A stretch of DNA of 64,000 nucleotides from Variovorax sp. 679. Its GTDB lineage: Bacteria; Pseudomonadota; Gammaproteobacteria; Burkholderiales; Burkholderiaceae_C. Below are positions 55,967-64,000 of this stretch, one piece after another. Both the position numbers and the translations under genes were made by a program. The notes beneath the pieces were generated by a model, which searched no databases, was not told the DNA's origin, and saw only the letters and a program-made list of their open reading frames with translations. Every line of letters begins with the position of its first letter. Position 1 is the first letter of the stretch. The stretch covers positions 1 through 64,000 of the forward strand of contig NZ_RXFS01000011.1 in assembly GCF_003952185.1 (NCBI RefSeq), written 5' to 3'.

Positions 55967-57402
55967 CATTCCAGTTCGAAAACTGCGATCGACTCGACGT
56001 GCGCCGTGTGCGGGAACATGTTGACCACCCCCGCATGAGTGCAGCGATAGCCCGCCTGATGCACCAGCAAACCGGCATCGCGCGCAAGCGTCGACGGGTT
56101 GCAGCTCACATACACGATGCGCCTGGGCGGCGTCCAGCCGTTGGTGCGCAGCTCGGGCTGCTGGTGAAGGTCGGCGATGGCCTTGGCCAGCGCGAACGCG
56201 CCTTCGCGCGGCGGATCGACCAGCCACTTGTCGGCGCTGCCGTCGGCCACCAGCATCTCCGGTGTCATCTCGAACAGGTTGCGCGCCACGAACGTCGCGG
56301 GCGATAGCTCACGGCGAGCCGAAGTGGCCGGCTGATTTCTCTTGAAGTTGTCGGTCGCGCGCGCCACCAGCGTGTCGCTGCCCTCGATGCCCAGCACCTC
56401 GCGCGCCCGGCTCGCCAGTGGCAGGGTGAAGTTGCCGAGACCGCAGAACCAGTCGATCACGCGCTCATCGGATTGAACGTCGAGCAGGCGCAGCGCCTTG
56501 CCCACCAGCGCACGATTGATGTGCGGATTGACCTGCGTGAAATCGGTAGGCTTGAACGGCATCGTGACGCCGAACTCCGGCAGCCTGTAGGCAAGCGGCG
56601 TGCCGCCTTCTTCGAGCAGCTTCACGGTGTCCGGCCCCTTGGGCTGCAGCCACCACTGGACGCCTTCGTTCTTCTCGGCAAAGGCCTTCAGGCGGTCGAT
56701 GTCGGCATGCGAGAGCGGCTCGAGGTGACGCAGCACCAGGGCGATCGTGCCAAGCCGCGTCGAATCGGACGCGTCGCCGCAGGCCAGTTCGATCTGGGGG
56801 CAGGTGTCCCGCGCGTCCATCGAGCCGATCAGCTCACGCAGCGGCATCAGCATTTCGCTGACCTGCTTCGGCAGCACCGGGCATACCTGCATGTCGGCCA
56901 GATAGCGGCTCTTGCGTTCGTGAAAGCCGATCAGCACCGTGCCCTTCTTGACCACATGGCGCACCGAAAGGCGCGCGCGATAGCGGTAATGCCAGGCCGG
57001 CCCTTCGAGCGGCCGCAGCAGGTTCTCGGGCTTGACCTTGCCGAGGTGCCAGAGGTTGTCTTCCAGCGCACGCTGCTTCACGGCCACCTGGGCGGCCGCG
57101 TCGAGGTGCTGCATCTTGCAGCCGCCGCAGGCGCCAGTGTGCAGGCCGAAATGCGGGCAGCCGGGGCGAACCCGCTGCGACGATTCACGGCGGATGGCCG
57201 TGACCGTGCCCTGCTCCCAGTTGTTCTTGCGGCGATGAACGTTGAACTGCACCTCCTCGAAAGGCAGCGCGCCTTCGATGAACACGACCATGCCGTCGGC
57301 CTTGTGCGCAACGCCCTGCGCATCGAGGTCGAGAGACTCGACCTTCAGCCATTCTTCGCCGGGATTCGTGGGGACTTTCTTTTCTTCAATGGATTCCGTC
57401 AT
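55966..57402 (-). CDS. rlmD: 23S rRNA (uracil-1939-C5)-methyltransferase RlmD
   Basis: A 478-residue SAM enzyme. The N-terminal TRAM domain (about 15-75) is followed by the [4Fe-4S] ligands in RPGCPHFGLHTGACGGCKMQHLD, the SAM site IDWFCGLGNFTLPLA near 345, and the catalytic Cys in IVYVSCNPSTLARD. It has an additional N-terminal tail of about 10 residues. It follows rpoS on the same strand after 31 bases and may be co-transcribed with it. Confidence 0.95.
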   Translation of the reverse strand: MTESIEEKKVPTNPGEEWLKVESLDLDAQGVAHKADGMVVFIEGALPFEEVQFNVHRRKNNWEQGTVTAIRRESSQRVRPGCPHFGLHTGACGGCKMQHLDAAAQVAVKQRALEDNLWHLGKVKPENLLRPLEGPAWHYRYRARLSVRHVVKKGTVLIGFHERKSRYLADMQVCPVLPKQVSEMLMPLRELIGSMDARDTCPQIELACGDASDSTRLGTIALVLRHLEPLSHADIDRLKAFAEKNEGVQWWLQPKGPDTVKLLEEGGTPLAYRLPEFGVTMPFKPTDFTQVNPHINRALVGKALRLLDVQSDERVIDWFCGLGNFTLPLASRAREVLGIEGSDTLVARATDNFKRNQPATSARRELSPATFVARNLFEMTPEMLVADGSADKWLVDPPREGAFALAKAIADLHQQPELRTNGWTPPRRIVYVSCNPSTLARDAGLLVHQAGYRCTHAGVVNMFPHTAHVESIAVFELE

Positions 57403-57433
57403 CCCCCGATTGTCTCAGCGTGGCCGGACGCCG

Positions 57434-58483
57434 CTAGAACAGCGCGTCGCGCCCCACGCCGGAGCGGGCCAGCTGGCGGCGCATCTTGGCCAGGGCCTCG
57501 TTCTGGATCTGCCGCACGCGCTCGCGCGTGAGGCCGAGGCGCACGCTCAGCACCTCCAGCGTTTCGGGCTCGCGGTCGTGCAGGCCGTAGCGCCCCTCCA
57601 GCACCTCGCGTTCGCGCGCGTCGAGGGCATGCACCCAGCGGTCGAGCAGGCGCTCCACCTCGCGCATGTGCGCCACATCGGTCGGACTGCTCTGCCCATC
57701 CTCGGATGCAACGGTGTCGGCCAGCGTGAAGCCCTCGTCCCCCCGGGAATCACCCGCATCCAGCGAGCGCGGGGCCTCTGACAGGGCGAGCAGGTCGGCA
57801 ACCGCCTGCACGTCGCGGCCCAGCAGCGCGGCAATGTCTTCCACACGCACGCCATCCGGCCGGCGTGCAACGAATTCGGCATCGCCTTCGAGCGTGCGGC
57901 GAGCCTTGAGCACCTGCTGCAACTCGCGCACCACATGCACCGGCAGCCGGATGGCTCGTGCCTGCGTCATGACCGCGCGCTCGACGGACTGACGGATCCA
58001 CCAGGTCGCATATGTGGAGAAGCGAAAGCCGCGCTCAGGCTCGAACTTCGTGATCGCGTGCATCAAGCCGAGATTGCCCTCCTCGATGAGATCGGACAGC
58101 GGCACACCCCGCCCCAGGTAGCTCTTGGCGATGTTGACCACCAGCCGCAGGTTATGTTCGATCATCGACTGCCGCGCAGCAAAGTCTCCGGCGCGCGCAG
58201 CGCAGGCGGTCTGGTATTCCTCTGCGGGCGTGAAGAGTTCGGTGCGGCGGACCTGCCGCAGGTAGATGGTCAACGCATCGGCACCCTCGCCGCCGACCAG
58301 TTCACCCGCTGCGCCGTTGACGGGCAATGCGGCATCCGCCGCCGACGATGGATCTACGTCTTCTTCCGGGGGCCGTGCGCTCTCGCCGGCGAACTCGGGA
58401 TGCCCATTGCCAGAAGGCAAACTGCCCTTGCCCGTCGACCCGCGCACAGGCAACAGCGTGCGGCGGGGGCGGGAGGCAGCCAT
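57434..58483 (-). CDS. rpoS: RNA polymerase sigma factor RpoS
   Basis: A 349-residue group-2 sigma factor. The first 70 residues are a variable, acidic, Gly/Pro-rich lead; region 1.2 begins DALTIYLRQVRRTELFTPAEEY; region 2 contains NLRLVVNIAKSYLGRGVPLSDLIEEGNLGLMHA and FRFSTYATWWIRQSVERAV; region 4 ends with SVRLGLTRERVRQIQNEALAKMRR. The gene order surE-pcm-nlpD-rpoS identifies it as RpoS and not RpoD. It starts 4 bases after nlpD; in relatives its main promoter lies inside nlpD. Confidence 0.95.
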   Translation of the reverse strand: MAASRPRRTLLPVRGSTGKGSLPSGNGHPEFAGESARPPEEDVDPSSAADAALPVNGAAGELVGGEGADALTIYLRQVRRTELFTPAEEYQTACAARAGDFAARQSMIEHNLRLVVNIAKSYLGRGVPLSDLIEEGNLGLMHAITKFEPERGFRFSTYATWWIRQSVERAVMTQARAIRLPVHVVRELQQVLKARRTLEGDAEFVARRPDGVRVEDIAALLGRDVQAVADLLALSEAPRSLDAGDSRGDEGFTLADTVASEDGQSSPTDVAHMREVERLLDRWVHALDAREREVLEGRYGLHDREPETLEVLSVRLGLTRERVRQIQNEALAKMRRQLARSGVGRDALF

Positions 58484-58487
58484 GGCA

Positions 58488-59405
58488 TCACCGGTTGGGC
58501 AGGTAGCGCGAGGGATCGACTGGCTTGCCCTGACGGCGGATCTCGAAATGCAGCTTCACGCGATCGGCGTCGCTGTTGCCCATTTCGGCGATCTTCTGGC
58601 CCTTCTGAACCGACTGGTCTTCCTTCACGAGCAGCGCCTGGTTGTGTGCGTACGCCGTGAGGTAGGTGTTGTTGTGCTTCAGGATGATCAGGTTGCCGTA
58701 GCCGCGCAGGCCAGCACCCGCGTAGACCACACGGCCGTCGGCGGCAGCCAGTACGGGGTCGCCCGCCTTGCCGCTGATGTCGTAGCCCTTGTTCTTGGCT
58801 TCGTCGAAGCCGGCGATCAGCGAGCCGCTCGCGGGCCAGATCCAGCCGAGGTCTTCATCACCCGAACTTCCGCTGCCGGGGCTTGCCGGTGAAGCCGTGA
58901 CCACTGCCGGCGGCTTGGTCGCGCCGCTGGACGGCGTCGAAGGCACCACAGCGGGCTGCGGAGCAACCGGCTTCGTGACGGCGCCTTCGGACGAAGTGCC
59001 GGACGACGTGGCGGGAGCGGCCGCAACGGCAGTGCCCGCCGAGCCAGCCGGCGGAATCACGCGCAGCACCTGGCCGACTTCGATCAGGTCCGGGTTGTCG
59101 AGGTTGTTCCAGCGGACGATGTCCTGCCAGCGTTGCCCGGTCTCTGCGCCGATGCGGCGAATGGTGTCACCCGGGCGCACGGCGTAATAGCCGGGCTTGC
59201 CATAATTTTCGATACCGGCAAGCGGCTTGCCGTTGGCATCGGTGGTGATGGGCGGGCCGCCGGGCACCGTTGCACCTGGCGCGCGCGTCATCGTGCCGCG
59301 GTCTTCGACTGGTGCCGGCCCACGCGGTGTGGAACAGCCTGCGATCACGAGCACAAAGGCCAACGTGACGCCAGCGAACCAACTCCGATTGCCAAAACCC
59401 TGCAT
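58488..59405 (-). CDS. nlpD: NlpD-like lipoprotein with LysM and degenerate LytM domain
   Basis: A 305-residue outer-membrane lipoprotein (signal MQGFGNRSWFAGVTLAFVLVIAGC with the lipobox Cys near 24). One LysM domain (about 68-112, YAVRPGDTIRRIGAETGQRW), a Ser/Thr/Pro linker, then an M23/LytM fold. The metal site is broken: the first His is Asn (NKGYDISG) and the H-x-H pair reads K-L-H, so it is not a peptidase but, like E. coli NlpD, an amidase activator in cell separation. The start at 59405 follows AAGGAA; a TTG at 59420 is less likely. Confidence 0.93.
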   Translation of the reverse strand: MQGFGNRSWFAGVTLAFVLVIAGCSTPRGPAPVEDRGTMTRAPGATVPGGPPITTDANGKPLAGIENYGKPGYYAVRPGDTIRRIGAETGQRWQDIVRWNNLDNPDLIEVGQVLRVIPPAGSAGTAVAAAPATSSGTSSEGAVTKPVAPQPAVVPSTPSSGATKPPAVVTASPASPGSGSSGDEDLGWIWPASGSLIAGFDEAKNKGYDISGKAGDPVLAAADGRVVYAGAGLRGYGNLIILKHNNTYLTAYAHNQALLVKEDQSVQKGQKIAEMGNSDADRVKLHFEIRRQGKPVDPSRYLPNR

Positions 59406-59416
59406 TTGTTGTTCCT

Positions 59417-60190
59417 TCAAGCGATACCAGATTTTAGGGGGACAAAGTGGACCGCCTCAAGAATGAGGCGCTCCAGTCCCCGAGGGGTCTTGTCGATGAC
59501 GACGAGGGCTTGGCCGCCCTTCGCGGAGTGGGTCGGCGCCACGATGCGGCCGCCCACCGCAAGCTGCTCGATCCATGCCTCCGGCACTGCCTCGCCGCCT
59601 GCCGCGGCGATGATGCCGGCATAGGGTGCACCCTTGGCATAGCCGATCATTCCGTCGCCCAACATCAGGTGCACCGTCGCCAGCCGGAAATGCCGCAGAT
59701 TGGAGCGCGCGCGCTCGTGCAGCCCGCGCAGGCGCTCGATGCTGTAGACCTCGGTCGCCACATGATTCAGCACGGCGGCCTGGTAGCCGCAACCCGTGCC
59801 TATCTCAAGCACCCGGCCCAGCTTGTCCTGCGGCTTTCCCGCCAGCGCGGGAGCGCCCATCAGCAGCTCGATCATGCGGGCCACGACGTTGGGCTTGGAG
59901 ATGGTCTGTCCCAGCCCGATCGGCAGGCTGGTGTCTTCGTAGGCCTGGTTCACCAGCGCGCTGTCGACGAAACGATGCCGCTCCACCGTGCCCATTGCGC
60001 GCAGCACGCGCTGGTCGGAAATGCCCTGCGCCGCGAGCTTCTGCACCATGCGCGCACGCACGGCGTCGGATGCCATCGATGGCGTGGAAGGCACCACGGA
60101 CTTGACCGGCGCGGCAGGCATGCGCCCACGTGTGGCGGCCGGGGCGGTGGGTGTGAGGCGAACGGGGAAACCGGGCCGCTGCGTGGCCAT
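59417..60190 (-). CDS. pcm: Protein-L-isoaspartate O-methyltransferase
   Basis: A 257-residue repair enzyme that methylates isoaspartyl residues in aged proteins. The SAM site is GRVLEIGTGCGYQAAVL near residue 130, preceded by the family motif LPIGLGQTISKPNVVARMIELL. The first 40 residues are an extra Pro/Ala-rich lead. The start at 60190 is 1 base after the surE stop; an upstream ATG at 60232 inside surE is possible but less likely. Confidence 0.94.
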   Translation of the reverse strand: MATQRPGFPVRLTPTAPAATRGRMPAAPVKSVVPSTPSMASDAVRARMVQKLAAQGISDQRVLRAMGTVERHRFVDSALVNQAYEDTSLPIGLGQTISKPNVVARMIELLMGAPALAGKPQDKLGRVLEIGTGCGYQAAVLNHVATEVYSIERLRGLHERARSNLRHFRLATVHLMLGDGMIGYAKGAPYAGIIAAAGGEAVPEAWIEQLAVGGRIVAPTHSAKGGQALVVIDKTPRGLERLILEAVHFVPLKSGIA

Positions 60191-60191
60191 G

Positions 60192-60950
60192 TCAGTTGCC
60201 GAGACGGGCCACCGTCTCGCGCCATTGGCCAAGGTTGGCGTGGTCTGTCAGGTCGATCTGCAGCGGCGTCAGTGCGATGTGGCCGGCCGCGGTGGCGTGG
60301 AAGTCGGTGCCTTCGCCGCTGTCCTTGGCACCGCCGGCGCCGGCGATCCAGTACATGGTCTCGCCGCGCGGGCTGTCTTGCGTGATCACCTTCTCTGCAG
60401 CATGGCGTCGGCCGAGCCGGCAGACCTTGATTGGCTTCAGCTCGTCGAAAGGCAGGTTCGGCACGTTCACGTTGAGCAGGAAGGCTCCGCTTCCAAGCAT
60501 GCGCTCGCGCTCGATCTGCTGCACAAGCCGCCGCGCTACCTGGGCCGCAGCATCCACGTGCGCCCAGCCTTTTTCGATCTGCGAGAAGGCAATGGCCGGA
60601 ATGCCGAAGAGGTAAGCCTCCATCGCCGCGCCGACGGTGCCTGAATAGATGGTGTCGTCACCCATGTTGGCACCGTTGTTGATGCCGGAGACCACCAGGT
60701 CGGGCCGGTAGTCGAGCAGGCCCTTGAGCGCGATGTGCACGCAGTCGGCCGGCGTGCCGGTGACGTAGCGAAAACCGTTGTGCGCCTCGCGCACGTAGAG
60801 CGGCGCCGCAAGGGTCAGCGCGTTCGACTTGGCGCTGTTGTTGTGCTCGGGTGCGACCACTTCGACTTCGGCGATGTCCTTGAGTGCGTCGTGCAGGGCG
60901 ACGATGCCCGGCGCCTGGAAGCCGTCGTCATTGGAAATAAGTATCTTCAT
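60192..60950 (-). CDS. surE: 5'/3'-nucleotidase SurE
   Basis: A 252-residue metal-dependent phosphatase acting on nucleoside monophosphates. The metal-binding ISNDDGFQAPGI is at the N-terminus, with NNSAKSNALTL and the SGINNGANMGDDTIYSGTVGAA loop following. First gene of surE-pcm-nlpD-rpoS, a stationary-phase survival block conserved in proteobacteria. The start at 60950 gives the family N-terminus MKILISNDDG. Confidence 0.96.
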   Translation of the reverse strand: MKILISNDDGFQAPGIVALHDALKDIAEVEVVAPEHNNSAKSNALTLAAPLYVREAHNGFRYVTGTPADCVHIALKGLLDYRPDLVVSGINNGANMGDDTIYSGTVGAAMEAYLFGIPAIAFSQIEKGWAHVDAAAQVARRLVQQIERERMLGSGAFLLNVNVPNLPFDELKPIKVCRLGRRHAAEKVITQDSPRGETMYWIAGAGGAKDSGEGTDFHATAAGHIALTPLQIDLTDHANLGQWRETVARLGN

Positions 60951-61077
60951 GGTGCCTCTGGATGCACCGGATTGTAGGCTTCGGGTGCGTCGCAGCAGGG
61001 ACAAGCCCACCCCGCCGCGGCCCCTATCATCGCCCGCAACATTGCCCCAACATTACCCATCTGAAGGAGACCCCGGC

Positions 61078-62064
61078 ATGCATGCATGGCTTTGCGAGAA
61101 CCCCATCGGCGTCGACGCGCTGACCTGGAAGGAGTTGCCGACACCCACCCCGGGCCCGGGCCAGGTGCTCATCGAAATCAAGGCGGCCAGCCTGAATTTC
61201 CCCGATCTGCTGATCGTGCAGAACAAATACCAGATGAAGCCGCCCCTGCCCTTCGTGCCGGGCTCCGAGTACGCGGGTGTCGTCCAGGCGGTCGGCGAAG
61301 GCGTCACCCACCTCAAGGTCGGGCAGAACGTGGCCTGCCTTTCCGGTACCGGCGGCTTCGGCACCCATACGCTGGCGCCCGCGGCCCTGTGCATGCCGCT
61401 GCCCGAAGGCTTCGGCCACGTCGATGCGGCCGCCTTCATCATGATCTATGCCACATCGTGGCACGCACTGATGGACCGCGCGCAGCTCAAGGCCGGCGAG
61501 ACCGTGCTGGTGCTCGGCGCAGCCGGCGGCGTGGGCACCGCAGCCATCCAGATCGCAAAGGCCGCAGGAGCCAAGGTGATAGCGGCAGCCTCCACCGACG
61601 AGAAATGCGAGCTTTGCCGCTCCATTGGCGCCGACGCCACGATCAACTACACGACGCATTCGCTTCCCAACGGTTTTCGCGATGCCATCAAGGCCGCCAC
61701 CGACGGCAAAGGCCCGGATGTCATTTACGACCCGGTAGGCGGCGATTTTGCAGAGCCGGCGTTTCGCTCCATCGGATGGCGCGGCCGTTATTTGGTCGTC
61801 GGTTTTGCATCGGGCCCGATTCCGTCGCTTCCATTGAATCTGACGCTGCTGAAAGGCGCCTCGCTGGTCGGCGTGTTCTGGGGCGATTTTGCGAAACGCG
61901 AGCCCAAGGCCAATGCTCAGATGATGGCGGAATTGGCGCAGTGGTACGGCCAAGGAAAGATCAAGCCGGTGATCGACAGCACGATGCCGATGGCCGAATT
62001 GAAGGCCGCATACGCCCACATGGGTTCGCGCGGCGTCAAAGGAAAACTCGTGATGGTGAACTGA
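61078..62064 (+). CDS. NADPH:quinone oxidoreductase family protein (zeta-crystallin-like MDR)
   Basis: A 328-residue medium-chain dehydrogenase/reductase without zinc ligands. GroES-like N-terminal half (LNFPDLLIVQNKYQMKPPLPFVPGSEYAGVV), Rossmann half with VLVLGAAGGVGTAAIQIAKAAGAKVIA near residue 145 and YDPVGGDFAEPAFRSI. This pattern fits the QorA-type group reducing quinones or enones. Start 61078 follows AAGGAGA. It is divergent from surE; a bidirectional terminator closes it. Confidence 0.9.
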   Translation: MHAWLCENPIGVDALTWKELPTPTPGPGQVLIEIKAASLNFPDLLIVQNKYQMKPPLPFVPGSEYAGVVQAVGEGVTHLKVGQNVACLSGTGGFGTHTLAPAALCMPLPEGFGHVDAAAFIMIYATSWHALMDRAQLKAGETVLVLGAAGGVGTAAIQIAKAAGAKVIAAASTDEKCELCRSIGADATINYTTHSLPNGFRDAIKAATDGKGPDVIYDPVGGDFAEPAFRSIGWRGRYLVVGFASGPIPSLPLNLTLLKGASLVGVFWGDFAKREPKANAQMMAELAQWYGQGKIKPVIDSTMPMAELKAAYAHMGSRGVKGKLVMVN

Positions 62065-62100
62065 GCGCGCCGAGACTCCTCTTCATCTTCGGCACCCAAT

Positions 62101-62128
62101 AAAAAAGCCCGCATGCGCGGGCTTTTTT
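62101..62128. terminator. Bidirectional terminator between the oxidoreductase and the H-NS-family gene
   Basis: AAAAAAGCCCGC (62101-62112) and its complement (62117-62128) around a 4-base loop give A/T runs on both sides, ending both converging genes. Confidence 0.9.
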
Positions 62129-62160
62129 ATTGGGCACCTGCCCAGAGAAAACAGAGGCAC

Positions 62161-62505
62161 TTACTTGATCTCGTAATCGGAAAGCGACTTGCCTGCTGCC
62201 AATGCCTCGGTCACCCAGCGCGGCTTGCGACCACGGCCACCAGACCAGGTTTCGCCGGTCGGGCTGCGATATTTGGCAGCTGCCTTGGCCGGCACGGCGC
62301 CTGCGGCGCGTTTGACGGAGCCCACCCGGCCGGCCAGCTTCAGGTCGGAAGCCGTCAAACCGTATTCGGCAATCTTCCTGCGCAACTCTTCGATCACGCC
62401 CGCGCGTTCCTGGTTACGCAGGTCTTCGGCCTGCTTGCGCAATTGCGCAATCTGCTCGTCATGCTTCTTGATCTGGGAATTGATATCGGCGAGGGTCGAA
62501 GCCAT
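62161..62505 (-). CDS. H-NS family nucleoid-associated protein
   Basis: A 114-residue protein. The N-terminal two thirds are coiled-coil oligomerisation (INSQIKKHDEQIAQLRKQAEDLRNQERAG), then a Lys/Ala linker, then the C-terminal DNA-binding motif YRSPTGETWSGGRGRKPRWV with the R-G-R minor-groove hook. Members silence AT-rich DNA; Burkholderiales carry several paralogues. It lies between the bidirectional terminator and tRNA-His. Confidence 0.93.
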   Translation of the reverse strand: MASTLADINSQIKKHDEQIAQLRKQAEDLRNQERAGVIEELRRKIAEYGLTASDLKLAGRVGSVKRAAGAVPAKAAAKYRSPTGETWSGGRGRKPRWVTEALAAGKSLSDYEIK

Positions 62506-62710
62506 TGTTGGACTCCTTGAATTGAAAACGGGGCGATTTTAATTCAGTTTACATTTGCCACAAGTGCCTTGCCGGACGAAAAAAACGGTGGCGCATTGCA
62601 TTAGTGCAACAACTCGCAACACAAAGTGGACGCCGCCGTTGACGTCTTATATGCAGGCAGGGTGAGAAAAAGGAGCTTCGGCACGAGGGCTGCAGAAGAT
62701 GCGGCCGCCG

Positions 62711-62740
62711 AAAATGACAACGCCGGGTCAAGCCCGGCGT
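62711..62740 (-). terminator. Probable terminator after tRNA-His
   Basis: ACGCCGGG (62720-62727) pairs with 62733-62740; reading leftward it is followed by a broken U tract (UUGUCAUUUUC). The rest of the 62506-62791 gap holds no gene that I can support. Confidence 0.55.
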
Positions 62741-62791
62741 CGAGATCCTCTGAATACCGCTATTGCGCAATAGCAGCGAGGAGATATTTAT

Positions 62792-62868
62792 TGGGGTGGC
62801 TGATGGGACTCGAACCCACGACGACCAGAATCACAATCTGGGACTCTACCAGCTGAGCTACAGCCACC
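62792..62868 (-). tRNA. tRNA-His (anticodon GTG)
   Basis: Full cloverleaf on the minus strand: acceptor GTGGCTG/CAGCCAC with the extra 5' G (-1) opposite C73 that marks tRNA-His, D arm with AGCTGGTAGA, anticodon loop reading T-T-G-T-G-A-T, T arm with TTCGAGTC, and an encoded CCA end at 62792-62794. Confidence 0.96.
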
Positions 62869-63265
62869 GCAGAGCCTACGATTGTAGCGTTAAAAATCGC
62901 CGTTTCGACAGGTGGCATCGATCAAACAGCTTGAAAGCCACATTTCCCTCTGCCGCCGTCGGCCTGGGCGGGGTGATTTCACCTTCGATCCGATCGAGCC
63001 GTCAGGCCTCTCGCCCCACCCTGCACCATCGAAGCGGCGCATGGCGTGCGAACGGTCGGCCACCGCAACGACAACGACAACGAATTTGTAGGACGTCGCC
63101 CAACGCCCGCATCACGAAGTCCGGCACAAATTCCCGCGTGGCCTTTCGATGTTCGTCGTCATCGCCGGCATGCACATCGCTCCGCTATCATGAATGCGAC
63201 CCGCGCAGACGGGCATGGTTTCCGGCCAATTCCCACCTCACCACATCACACCAAAGGAATTCTTC
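62869..63265. other. 397-base stretch without a supported gene
   Basis: This gap holds the tRNA-His promoter at its left end and the ribosome site (AAAGGAA) of the next gene at its right end. Open frames across it have no initiation signals, and one is simply an antisense reading through the tRNA. I see no repeats or attachment-site duplications. Confidence 0.6.
62881..62886 (-). promoter_or_regulatory. -10 box of tRNA-His
   Basis: TACAAT on the minus strand, about 12 bases before the mature 5' end; a weak -35 (TGTCGA) lies about 18 bases further up. Confidence 0.5.
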
Positions 63266-63514
63266 ATGAGCATCGTCTGGACCATTCTGATCGGGTTTGT
63301 CGTGGGTCTTGTGGCACGGGCAGTCAAGCCGGGCGATGACTCCGCGGGCTTCATCGTCACCACCATCATCGGCATTGCGGGCTCGCTCGTGGTCACGTAC
63401 GTCGGCCAGTCGCTGGGCTGGTACACCGCCGGCCAGGGCGCGGGCTTCATCGCCTCGGTGCTGGGCGCCATCGTGCTGCTCTTCATCTACGGCCTGATCA
63501 AGCGCAAGAGCTGA
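63266..63514 (+). CDS. GlsB/YeaQ/YmgE family stress-associated membrane protein
   Basis: An 82-residue protein with three hydrophobic segments, beginning MSIVWTILIGFVVGLVARAVKPG, with DDSAGFIVTTIIGIAGSLVVTYVG and a last span IASVLGAIVLLFIYGLIKRKS. This is the transglycosylase-associated family, often induced in stationary phase by RpoS; no transglycosylase activity is shown. The start at 63266 follows AAAGGAA. Confidence 0.92.
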   Translation: MSIVWTILIGFVVGLVARAVKPGDDSAGFIVTTIIGIAGSLVVTYVGQSLGWYTAGQGAGFIASVLGAIVLLFIYGLIKRKS

Positions 63515-63557
63515 TGCGAAGAAGGGGCCGTGCCGCCTACCGCGCACGGCCGCTGCA

Positions 63558-63893
63558 GTGATGCCTCGCAAGGCGCGCGCAAAGCATCATGTCTATGTGG
63601 TCGAGCTGGACGACCGCGTATGGAACAACGGCCGCTTCAGGCGCGCCAACCCCGATTACCAGCTCGGCAAGCCTTTCGTCCATGTCGGCATGACCGGCCT
63701 AGACCCCGACATCCGTTTCGACAAGCACAAGGCCGGCATCCAGGCCAACAGCTTCGTGCAGGAATTCGGCTTGCGGTTGCTGCCCTCACTCTACGAACGC
63801 TACAACCCGATGACCTACGAGGACGCGCGCCTGATGGAGGTCGACCTCGGCATCGCTCTGCGCAAGGCCGGTTACGGCGTCTGGCAAGCCTGA
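63558..63893 (+). CDS. Hypothetical protein with GIY-YIG-like features
   Basis: A 111-residue protein (GTG 63558 or ATG 63561), not recognised with certainty. HHVYVVELDDRVW followed by PFVHVGMTGLDPDIRFDKHKAG recalls the GIY-YIG nuclease core: strand, then G-x-T, an Arg and a His, with a later Glu (LMEVDLGIAL) in the place of the metal-binding residue. The second Y-x-G of the motif reads H-V-G, and a 20-residue insert lies between the two strands. Nuclease activity is therefore only a possibility. Confidence 0.6.
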   Translation: MMPRKARAKHHVYVVELDDRVWNNGRFRRANPDYQLGKPFVHVGMTGLDPDIRFDKHKAGIQANSFVQEFGLRLLPSLYERYNPMTYEDARLMEVDLGIALRKAGYGVWQA

Positions 63894-63905
63894 AGCAGCC
63901 ACTCT

Positions 63906-64000
63906 TCAGGAGTAGGTGATCCAGTCTTCGTACGCCGGACCGTCAAGGTGCGGCAGCGTGTTGTAAGTCACGAGCATGTGCCGCTTGGGCGTGAACGCGA
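63906..64000 (-). CDS. Partial gene, C-terminal 31 codons only
   Basis: The minus strand is open from the window edge to a TGA at 63906-63908 and ends HLDGPAYEDWITYS. Composition is coding-like, but too little is present to recognise a family. It converges with the gene ending at 63893. Confidence 0.5.
   Translation of the reverse strand, partial: AFTPKRHMLVTYNTLPHLDGPAYEDWITYS

Noticed and set aside
57434..58483. RpoD or RpoH as the identity of the sigma factor
   Set aside because: No long region 1.1 or non-conserved insert as in RpoD, and the surE-pcm-nlpD neighbours are those of rpoS.
62506..63265. tRNA-His flank as an integration site
   Set aside because: No integrase, no duplicated tRNA 3' end and no foreign genes are visible in the window.
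62763..63269. A 168-codon rightward frame across tRNA-His
   Set aside because: Its first part is the known false translation of an antisense tRNA, and it has no ribosome site or recognisable domain.

Overview
The window is GC-rich, densely coded bacterial chromosome. Its gene content and order point to a beta-proteobacterium of the family Comamonadaceae, most like Variovorax. The evidence is a Bug-type tripartite tricarboxylate-transporter binding protein, the surE-pcm-nlpD-rpoS block, the rpsF-priB-rpsR-rplI-dnaB block, BktB thiolase, and a Comamonadaceae-style iron regulon. This assignment is inference from gene families; no 16S rRNA gene is present. I see no prophage, insertion sequence, integrase or CRISPR array.

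Layout. Positions 1-8.3 kb hold a partial LysR regulator with a divergent exported M20 peptidase, a DUF2501 protein, a SulP anion transporter with a LysR regulator, a DUF3299 lipoprotein, a small membrane protein, and ArfB with the beta-ketothiolase BktB. Positions 8.4-12.5 kb hold clpB behind a sigma-32-type promoter, a small membrane protein and a Bug protein. Positions 12.5-21.6 kb are mostly one leftward array: an AlaA-type aminotransferase, a DUF1176 protein, hom, a small membrane protein, thrC, mobB, moeA and moaD. A rightward dapA-like gene separates this array from moaE. Positions 21.7-27.4 kb hold a Mth938-like protein, a Bcp peroxiredoxin, a PIN-PhoH ATPase and a compact operon of VOC, EVE, GyrI-like, Atl-like and WYL-regulator genes with a perfect inverted repeat in front. 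Positions 27.4-34.5 kb hold the ribosomal/replication operon, a hypothetical gene, and the divergent ppsA/ppsR pair.

Positions 34.5-55 kb form an iron and peroxide island. It has the heme system hmuRSTUV, ahpC-ahpF with an OxyR-type site, bacterioferritin, a five-gene PepSY/DUF2271/DUF4198/ApbE/flavoprotein operon that looks like a ferric-reductase module, a Fiu-like siderophore receptor with PiuC, bfd, tonB-exbB-exbD, hemP and a GlcG/HbpS-type protein. Fur-type palindromes lie in front of hmuR, the Fiu-like receptor, bfd and hemP, with a weaker one before the PepSY operon. The genes fit one physiology: take up heme and catecholate siderophores with TonB energy, release iron by reduction or heme breakdown, store and mobilise it through Bfr/Bfd, and detoxify peroxide through AhpCF and OxyR.

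Positions 55-64 kb return to housekeeping: a Bax-inhibitor-1 family protein, rlmD, rpoS-nlpD-pcm-surE, a quinone oxidoreductase, an H-NS-family protein, tRNA-His, a YeaQ/GlsB protein, a possible GIY-YIG-like protein and a partial gene.

The points I find most worth a second look are an intrinsic-terminator-like hairpin directly against the GTG start of hmuR downstream of a Fur-controlled promoter, the VOC-EVE-GyrI-Atl-WYL operon with its putative operator, the ferric-reductase-like operon, and a 24-residue membrane microprotein frame overlapping bfd.
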